This document shows, in pieces, positions 20,750 through 24,674 of a DNA stretch of 24,674 bases (position 1 is its first letter; each line of letters starts with the position of its first letter). The notes beneath the pieces are model-generated. The model was not told the DNA's origin, searched no databases, and saw only the letters and a program-made list of their open reading frames with translations. The stretch is from a virus: positions 18,295 to 42,968 of IMG/VR virus record IMGVR_UViG_3300012006_000009; one strand, written 5' to 3'. The position numbers and the translations under genes are program-made.

Positions 20750-21826
20750 TTACCCTTTCAATCCCGCGAACATGTACTGGTTCTCGCGAGCCCATGTCAC
20801 GAACGATGGATGCGCCATAGCCCACTGCTTCTTGGTGCTGATCTCTAAGAGAGAATTAATAAAGACGGCTTGCGTTTCTTTAGGCATACGCTTGACATAG
20901 CGCAACCACACCGCGAATGACTCACGGGTACACACCATCACACCCTTAAAAGCAAGAATACAAAGAGCCGCAGGGCTAGTCGGTATCGGTGCTGTATCAG
21001 GAGACTGCTCGATAGACTCACGCGTTGGGAGCTGGTCTGACAACGAGATGTATGCTTGCAGATCACGCGATGCAGAGATGCCGATAGTGCCGTCCAGCGC
21101 ACAGATCAACGAGTTCTCTGATATGTTGTGACGGACATTGACCCAATGCGATGCCTTGAACGCAGAGCGAGGAGAGAAGAACGCGGTTTGACTCGCGTCC
21201 GTTGGGTTGAAGATGTACGGATTCTCTTTCTGTCCACCGTCCATGTACGACGCCATGCTGTGCGGGTACTCCTTGACCCACGCTTGAATCTCAGGTGCCA
21301 CGCCCGCGTTGCCCGCCCACACTAGCCACTCGTCTGCAGTTGGCTTCATGTAAGTCATCCATGTCTGACGATTACGAGTATGTGCCTTGGCATGATCACC
21401 GACACCATCGGCATCGTTGTTACCAGTAGTAAAGACAATCGACTCAGGGTGCAGATAACGATCACTCATGCGTCGCTCGTGTAGCAGTGGGTGTAGCGTG
21501 TTGCGCACATAGTCATCGGTCTTTGTCCACTCGTCGATCATGATTACGCATGGTTCGTTGAGATGCAACTTGAAGTTCTCCGCAGGGTAGAAGTCCAAGG
21601 TGCGCGTCGTATGGTTGGGAATAGGCATACCCGCTTGACCCACATCGGTGTTAGGTCCGTCGATATACACCTTGTGGAAACCGGTCTTCGCGACGATCAC
21701 ATCTTGGATCGCGGTCTTACCAACTCCGGGTTCTCCAGTAAGGTGTATTGAGTTATGCCCGCTGTTGATGAGCAAGTCCACCGCTTCGTTGAAGTTGATA
21801 CGGCGGTTAAAAGATAGTTCTGACAT
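20750..21826 (-). CDS. MoxR-type AAA+ ATPase (CobS-like)
   Basis: 358 residues. Walker A GEPGVGKT (31-38), Walker B VIMIDEW (94-100, D98 and E99), sensor 1 TTGNN (133-137) and an arginine-rich stretch at about 151-153 that may provide the arginine finger. The ATPase domain is followed by about 150 residues with little resemblance to known domains. MoxR ATPases act with VWA proteins as chaperone-like remodelling complexes; the partner at 18141-19439 is in the same transcript. Phage members often appear as 'CobS-like', but the chelatase reaction is not supported here. AGGA eight bases before ATG 21826; palindrome copy 6 lies just upstream. Confidence 0.88.
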   Translation of the reverse strand: MSELSFNRRINFNEAVDLLINSGHNSIHLTGEPGVGKTAIQDVIVAKTGFHKVYIDGPNTDVGQAGMPIPNHTTRTLDFYPAENFKLHLNEPCVIMIDEWTKTDDYVRNTLHPLLHERRMSDRYLHPESIVFTTGNNDADGVGDHAKAHTRNRQTWMTYMKPTADEWLVWAGNAGVAPEIQAWVKEYPHSMASYMDGGQKENPYIFNPTDASQTAFFSPRSAFKASHWVNVRHNISENSLICALDGTIGISASRDLQAYISLSDQLPTRESIEQSPDTAPIPTSPAALCILAFKGVMVCTRESFAVWLRYVKRMPKETQAVFINSLLEISTKKQWAMAHPSFVTWARENQYMFAGLKG

Positions 21827-21858
21827 TTGGTTTTTCCTAGATAAGTGAGGATAAAAAA

Positions 21859-21887
21859 GAACAAAACGAATTGAATTCGATTAGTTC
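21859..21887. repeat. 29-base palindrome, copy 6
   Basis: Arms GAACAAAACGAA and TTCGATTAGTTC, centre TTGAA. The TAA stop of the zinc-ribbon gene (21881-21883) lies in the right arm; the MoxR ATG is 33 bases downstream. Confidence 0.9.
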
Positions 21888-22162
21888 GAACGGGGGTTTT
21901 TCTGATTCGTGTCGAGCAAAGTCTGTGGTGCAGACTCCACCGTTACGAGCATATACGGACCCTTGCCGTATGGTTGCACCACGCACCAAGAGGCACGCTC
22001 GGCAAGTGCGGAATCTTCCCCGCACATCATGCAGAGTTTGAAACCTAGGTTCCAACGCTCCACGCGTACATCGTCACCGCAGTGAACGCACGCACGCCAG
22101 TCGAAATTTGAGGGCGCAGCGCCTACAACATCATCGTATTCTTGTACTTTCTGAGTAAACAT
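21881..22162 (-). CDS. Zinc-ribbon protein of the phage TNQKNPR type
   Basis: 93 residues with two CxxC pairs (C25-C28, C44-C47), a four-cysteine zinc ribbon, followed by ALAERASWCVVQPYGKGPYM and a C-terminal TNQKNPR. The text YGKGPYxxVT/SAPxTLxxTNQKNPR is shared by many small phage proteins whose role I do not know. It is the first gene of the long MoxR-VWA transcript. GGGAGG six bases before ATG 22162 gives strong initiation. Its stop lies inside palindrome copy 6, and palindrome copy 7 lies in its leader. Confidence 0.75.
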   Translation of the reverse strand: MFTQKVQEYDDVVGAAPSNFDWRACVHCGDDVRVERWNLGFKLCMMCGEDSALAERASWCVVQPYGKGPYMLVTVESAPQTLLDTNQKNPRSN

Positions 22163-22179
22163 AATCTACCTCCCTGATT

Positions 22180-22208
22180 GAACAAATCGAACTGGATTCG
22201 ATAAGTTC
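22180..22208. repeat. 29-base palindrome, copy 7 (leader)
   Basis: Arms GAACAAATCGAA and TTCGATAAGTTC, centre CTGGA. It lies in the leader between the promoter at 22247 and the zinc-ribbon start at 22162, just upstream of the GGGAGG. Confidence 0.92.
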
Positions 22209-22231
22209 TGTTAACTATCGTTGTCATTGAA

Positions 22232-22249
22232 AATCTACTGAAGTAGATT
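22232..22249 (-). promoter_or_regulatory. Operator-like 18-base palindrome at the start site (copy A)
   Basis: AATCTACTTCAGTAGATT on the minus strand: an 8-2-8 perfect inverted repeat overlapping the last bases of the TATAAT and the start region. An identical arrangement with one centre change is present at 23180-23197. A repressor bound here would block RNA polymerase. Confidence 0.75.
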
Positions 22250-22275
22250 ATAGCATACAAATTAGACTTTGTCAA
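22247..22275 (-). promoter_or_regulatory. Consensus promoter of the MoxR-VWA operon
   Basis: TTGACA (22275-22270), 17-base spacer, TATAAT (22252-22247), a perfect sigma-70 consensus with the optimal spacing. The -35 is in the shared TTGACAAAGTCTAATT motif, and codons of the upstream gene's end (GERAIDKV) overlap it. Confidence 0.9.
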
Positions 22276-22546
22276 TAGCGCGTTCGCCATTTGAGCGTTG
22301 TGTTCGTACATTGAGTACGCGTGCCATTTCCTCCACGGAAAGCTGTTCGGGCTTACCGCGAATCCAATCAAGGTAGCCTTCACCTAGCAACAATGCCCGC
22401 CGAGCGTTGTCAACGCTGATTGCTACATTGCCGTCTTTCGCATAGGTTTCTTTTGGGTGCATGGCTTCATGCCCATGCTCCGCGTAAAACATTGCCCAAC
22501 GCAACGCATTAGTTAAATCTTCGAGAATCCAATCTGCTTCACTCAT
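22262..22546 (-). CDS. Protein of unknown function whose end overlaps a promoter
   Basis: 94 residues from ATG 22546 (MSEADWILEDLTNALRWAMF), with AAGGA six bases upstream and ATGA overlap with the gene before; an extension to 22573 is not needed. Helical start, then HGHEAMHPKETYAKDGNVAI, SVDNARRALLLGEGYLDWI and a C-terminal VEEMARVLNVRTQRSNGERAIDKV. The last eight or so codons lie in the 56-base promoter block that is also present upstream of 23076, so the C-terminus may have been replaced by the duplicated block. Function unknown. Confidence 0.6.
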   Translation of the reverse strand: MSEADWILEDLTNALRWAMFYAEHGHEAMHPKETYAKDGNVAISVDNARRALLLGEGYLDWIRGKPEQLSVEEMARVLNVRTQRSNGERAIDKV

Positions 22547-22779
22547 ACTTGTTCCTTCCATGCGCTCATCCATTGCTCGAGCGTTGGTTTCTGTGGGGTG
22601 TTGGTGAAATGAGCCTCAGCTTTGGCTATGTCTTGGCAAAATACGACGTACCTTTTGCGCATAGCAACTAACTGCCTTGTGGTCAATGTCTCGTTGAGCA
22701 TCTTGCTAAGTATGAGCGCGTCTCCCTGTTGCTTGGCGTTGTATAAAGCAAGCAATGCTTGTTGATTGTCTTGTGTCAT
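22543..22779 (-). CDS. Small protein of unknown function
   Basis: 78 residues, mostly helical: MTQDNQQALLALYNAKQQGD, LILSKMLNETLTTRQLVAMR, a tyrosine-rich middle (KRYVVFCQDIAKAEAHFT) and a C-terminal PTLEQWMSAWKEQV. Four-base overlaps with both neighbours. No domain recognised; a small transcription or DNA-linked factor is conceivable. Confidence 0.55.
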   Translation of the reverse strand: MTQDNQQALLALYNAKQQGDALILSKMLNETLTTRQLVAMRKRYVVFCQDIAKAEAHFTNTPQKPTLEQWMSAWKEQV

Positions 22780-22898
22780 GTGCGTTCCTTTCGCTGTTGT
22801 TTAAGAATACGAACCCAGTCAATCCGTGATAAGAACCAGCGGTAAAGTGGGGTTGAGCAGTCTTGGCAGAGCAAGACTTCGTTGTCACCTTGTGTCAT
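22776..22898 (-). CDS. Very small protein with one CxxC pair (40 residues)
   Basis: ATG 22898 (MTQGDNEVLLCQDCSTPLYR), with AAGGGG six bases upstream. The frame is open to 23045, but the upstream part lies inside the next gene and reads like noise. One LCQDC pair, then a basic end (WVRILKQQRKERT). The single cysteine pair is half a zinc site, so the protein may dimerise or bind metal weakly. Starts ten bases after the preceding stop. Confidence 0.45.
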   Translation of the reverse strand: MTQGDNEVLLCQDCSTPLYRWFLSRIDWVRILKQQRKERT

Positions 22899-22908
22899 GT
22901 GCATCCCC

Positions 22909-23076
22909 TTAGTGCAACTCAAAGGCTGAGTCGTCGCCGTCATAGAACCAGTCGGTGTAGGAATAGATACTTCCTGAGACTGAGGTGTGCGAGCCGTGGT
23001 ATTGCTCGGATTCTTCTTCATACTCCGCTTCCTCCAAGGATACAAAGCGGGCAGTGTTACTCATATCAACTCTCAT
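22909..23076 (-). CDS. Small acidic protein (55 residues), first gene of its operon
   Basis: ATG 23076 (MRVDMSNTARFVSLEEAEYE) with GGAG six bases upstream. The frame is open to 23145, but those codons run through palindrome copy 8, so I take the shorter form. Acidic, tyrosine-rich C-terminus (TDWFYDGDDSAFELH). Its promoter is at 23195-23223; it may act in an early step. No family recognised. Confidence 0.55.
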   Translation of the reverse strand: MRVDMSNTARFVSLEEAEYEEESEQYHGSHTSVSGSIYSYTDWFYDGDDSAFELH

Positions 23077-23107
23077 AATGATCTCCAATATAGGATTTAA
23101 GGTTACC

Positions 23108-23136
23108 GAACAAAGCGAAATGAATTCGATAAGTTC
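23108..23136. repeat. 29-base palindrome, copy 8 (leader)
   Basis: Arms GAACAAAGCGAA and TTCGATAAGTTC, centre ATGAA. It lies in the leader of the 22909-23076 gene, between its promoter and ATG, as copy 7 does for the zinc-ribbon gene. Confidence 0.92.
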
Positions 23137-23179
23137 GGCGGACATAGTAGTCAGTTAGTATTGCTTCGCTCTACCATCC

Positions 23180-23197
23180 AATCTACTAAAGTAGATT
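23180..23197 (-). promoter_or_regulatory. Operator-like 18-base palindrome at the start site (copy B)
   Basis: AATCTACTTTAGTAGATT on the minus strand, 8-2-8 perfect inverted repeat, overlapping the -10. It matches copy A (22232-22249) except for one centre base. Confidence 0.75.
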
Positions 23198-23223
23198 ATA
23201 GCATACTAATTAGACTTTGTCAA
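23195..23223 (-). promoter_or_regulatory. Consensus promoter of the five-small-gene operon
   Basis: TTGACA (23223-23218), 17-base spacer, TATAAT (23200-23195). The whole block 23180-23235 matches 22232-22287 with only three differences in 56 bases, so promoter, spacer, operator and upstream part were duplicated together. Confidence 0.9.
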
Positions 23224-23237
23224 TAGCGTGTTCGCGT

Positions 23238-23915
23238 TTATGGGGCTGTGTTCGAGCTTTTGGATTTACCTATTGCATCAAAGAGTTTGCTGGTAAATAC
23301 GTCAAAGTCCTCATCCTCCACCACGGGTTTCTTGGCTTCTTCTGCTTCCCGCTTCTGCTTCTCTACGAGCGAGCGCATGATCAGCACGGGTTTGGAATTC
23401 TCCCCTGTGCGTGGCACTTCCTCACCCTTGTGATGTATGTGCGAGAGCCCGACAAACCTACGGTTCTTGAGACCCATGCAGTCATAGCCCGCTTCGCCCG
23501 CTGACTGCGCAAGCAGATCAGTAAAGATAGGATTGGTTGGTTTCAGCGCATGGAGTGTTGCTTCGTCAGGTGCAATCAAATGCCTGTGGGAATCTTGCTC
23601 GGGCAGATCATCGAATGGCAGAACTTGCTTGCGTCGCTTCTCCATGAATGGTTTGGCTTCGCGGTGATGCCACGGGTTGACGCAGAACTCAGTTGTACAC
23701 CAGCGGGTAATGCGGGATGAGGCGGGCGGGAATTTGATAATGGTGAATAGGATGCGAGCGATCGAGGTTGTCGCGAATTGCTTCGCCAGCGGGGAGTTGG
23801 CGGTGAGTATCGGGGCTAAAGAGTTGGATGTGTTGGGCCAAACGAAACAGTAACCTCGGGTTGTGCAGTTCTCAAGCAAGGTATCAGCGTTGTGGTATTT
23901 GACGGGACGGGACAT
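23238..23915 (-). CDS. HNH-like zinc-fold protein, possibly degenerate
   Basis: 225 residues from ATG 23915 (MSRPVKYHNADTLLENCTTR) with AAAGG nine bases upstream; the frame is open to 24059 but that extension crosses the promoter. The first 85 residues have an HNH-like zinc skeleton: C17 and C23 in CTTRGYCFVWP, C73 and C78 in RWCTTEFCVNPWHH, matching the CxxxxCvNPxH signature of phage HNH endonucleases, but the catalytic His-Asn-His set is not clearly complete. The C-terminal 140 residues are low-complexity and basic-acidic (EKQKREAEEAKKPVVEDED), then a short helix. It may be a decayed homing-type nuclease reused as a DNA-binding protein. It is the only gene on its promoter. Confidence 0.6.
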   Translation of the reverse strand: MSRPVKYHNADTLLENCTTRGYCFVWPNTSNSLAPILTANSPLAKQFATTSIARILFTIIKFPPASSRITRWCTTEFCVNPWHHREAKPFMEKRRKQVLPFDDLPEQDSHRHLIAPDEATLHALKPTNPIFTDLLAQSAGEAGYDCMGLKNRRFVGLSHIHHKGEEVPRTGENSKPVLIMRSLVEKQKREAEEAKKPVVEDEDFDVFTSKLFDAIGKSKSSNTAP

Positions 23916-23976
23916 GATGGGTAGCCTTTCTATAATAGATAAAAAACAGTCAAAATTTATATAACTGGGTGTTAAC

Positions 23977-24004
23977 ATTATAGAATAAAAGCGGGCTTTG
24001 TCAA
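23977..24004 (-). promoter_or_regulatory. Consensus promoter upstream of the HNH-like gene
   Basis: TTGACA (24004-23999), 16-base spacer, TATAAT (23982-23977). It keeps TTGACAAAG but not the GTCTAAT part of the shared motif. A leader of about 60 bases without the 29-base palindrome leads to ATG 23915. Confidence 0.85.
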
Positions 24005-24337
24005 TAGCCATGCGGGTTTGAAGGTAATTATATATTCTATGTTCTATATACTCGTGCAAACAAAGTATTGTGAGAGAGGGAGAAATAAAGTTGGGGAAGT
24101 TGGGTGGAGCCTTGCCCGCCGGATTCCTCTAAACCAAAAAGATTTGGGGTTCCTTCTCTCTCTCTCTCAAAGACAAATATATTATATATATATTATAGAA
24201 TAGAAAAGAAGAAAGAAGAAAAGCTAATGCTGGCGCGGGTTTAGGTCTTTAGGTTGTGCCTTTATTCTATAAGATTAGGTATGAGTTATATATTTTCACC
24301 CTCCGATTTTGCGGACCTGCTATATAACTCGGTACTT

Positions 24338-24352
24338 CCCCACTCTGTGGGG
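24338..24352. repeat. Small GC hairpin
   Basis: CCCCAC (24338-24343) and GTGGGG (24347-24352) pair perfectly around a TCT loop, between two TATATAAC-type tracts. No T-tract follows directly on either strand, so it is not a good terminator. Confidence 0.6.
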
Positions 24353-24384
24353 TATGCCTATTATATAACAAGTAGCGTTTTTGT

Positions 24385-24454
24385 GTACTACTTTTAGACT
24401 AGCTTCGCACTCGGCGAGGCGGGCGTTGCCTCAGAGCCCCCCAAAAAGTAGTAC
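24385..24454. repeat. Long-spaced inverted repeat with inner hairpin
   Basis: GTACTACTTTT (24385-24395) and AAAAGTAGTAC (24444-24454) are perfect 11-base inverted repeats. Between them GAGGC (24416-24420) pairs with GCCTC (24428-24432). The whole could fold as one structured RNA or DNA element immediately before palindrome copy 9. Confidence 0.6.
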
Positions 24455-24460
24455 TAAATA

Positions 24461-24489
24461 GAACAAATCGAATAAGTTTCGCTTTGTTC
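24461..24489. repeat. 29-base palindrome, copy 9
   Basis: Arms GAACAAATCGAA and TTCGCTTTGTTC, centre TAAGT; arms pair with one mismatch. It lies seven bases from the 11-base inverted repeat in the non-coding region. Confidence 0.9.
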
Positions 24490-24674
24490 GCTGAGCCCGC
24501 CATGCCGGGGCATCATTAAGCCTAGCCCGTTACTACAGAATAGGGAGATTAGCCCACCATGTGAACACAGACTAGCCCGTTACGAACTACACCGTTTAGG
24601 GAACTGGTTTCGCTCACTACCGTTCGCTCAGAATACGGATACCAATACGGGAACTGGCATCGGGGCGGGCGCGA

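Larger units (their letters stand above)
24005..24674. other. Gene-poor AT-rich region with inverted repeats; candidate control or origin region
   Basis: No reading frame with a credible start and protein-like make-up is seen (a 61-residue plus-strand frame at 24018-24203 reads like low-complexity noise). It holds a CT tract (about 24153-24168), alternating AT tracts (24179-24199), a purine-rich tract (24200-24222), hairpins at 24338-24352 and 24385-24454, palindrome copy 9, and two copies each of TAGCCCGTTAC (about 24523 and 24572) and GGGAACTGG (about 24599 and 24650). Low-melting AT tracts next to inverted repeats fit an origin or a promoter-rich control region; function is not shown. Confidence 0.5.

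Noticed and set aside
18141-21826. Cobalamin chelatase (CobS/CobT) function for the AAA+ and VWA genes
   Set aside because: No CobN or any cobalamin gene is visible, and the HExxH domain differs from CobT; the similarity is of fold families only.
22123-22383. Minus-strand open frame spanning the promoter and palindrome copy 7
   Set aside because: It crosses a consensus promoter, operator and palindrome, and overlaps two better genes; no ribosome site.
24018-24203. Plus-strand 61-residue frame in the non-coding region
   Set aside because: Low-complexity AT- and CT-tract translation with no ribosome site; not protein-like.
16256-24489. 29-base palindromes as intrinsic terminators
   Set aside because: Arms are AT-rich with 5-base centres, no T-tract follows, and several lie in leaders just after promoters or inside genes; real terminators at 942 and 14177 look different.

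Overview
The window looks like the replication/early arm of a tailed double-stranded DNA phage, probably podovirus-like, from an unidentified aquatic or environmental bacterium. The reasons are a T7-type family A DNA polymerase, a DUF3310 protein, phage-type nucleases, and the C-terminus of a giant PLxRFG-type virion protein. No tRNA, rRNA, CRISPR, integrase or insertion sequence was seen. All functional calls come from motif reading and remembered family resemblance; no database search was possible.

Layout. Only bases 1-942 are read rightward: the end of a virion protein that enters from outside the window. Every other gene is on the minus strand, tightly packed, with many 1-17 base overlaps. 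A hairpin with a T-tract on the minus strand (942-971) closes the leftward transcript at the convergent junction. From right to left there are five sigma-70-like promoters, at 23977-24004, 23195-23223, 22247-22275, 14079-14107 and 5732-5759. A second intrinsic terminator lies at 14177-14202. Inferred units are: a degenerate HNH-like gene; five small genes; a MoxR AAA+ / metallopeptidase-VWA (DUF2201-like) / DUF3150-like module with about a dozen small genes (22162 to 14224); a nuclease, polymerase and small-gene operon (14057 to 5756); and the coiled-coil, zinc-protein, HTH and primase-helicase operon (5705 to 1016).

Replication set: AEP-type primase fused to a DUF927-like ATPase, SNF2-type helicase, family A polymerase with proofreading exonuclease and leucine at the '762' site, Cas4/RecB-like Fe-S nuclease, VRR-NUC nuclease, a small HNH protein, DUF3310 protein and a four-cysteine acidic-tailed protein that may bind single-stranded DNA.

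Most unusual signal: nine copies of a 29-base palindrome (12-base arm, 5-base variable centre, 12-base arm; arms near GAACAAATCGAA / TTCGATTTGTTC), all in the right-hand 10.4 kb. They sit in 5' leaders, over stop and start codons, and inside three reading frames. Two of these copies are read in the same frame and give related peptides. A second layer is a 56-base promoter/operator block present twice with three differences, carrying an 18-base palindrome over the -10 and start region. The last 0.67 kb (24005-24674) has no credible gene but has AT-rich tracts and several inverted repeats; it may be a control or origin region.
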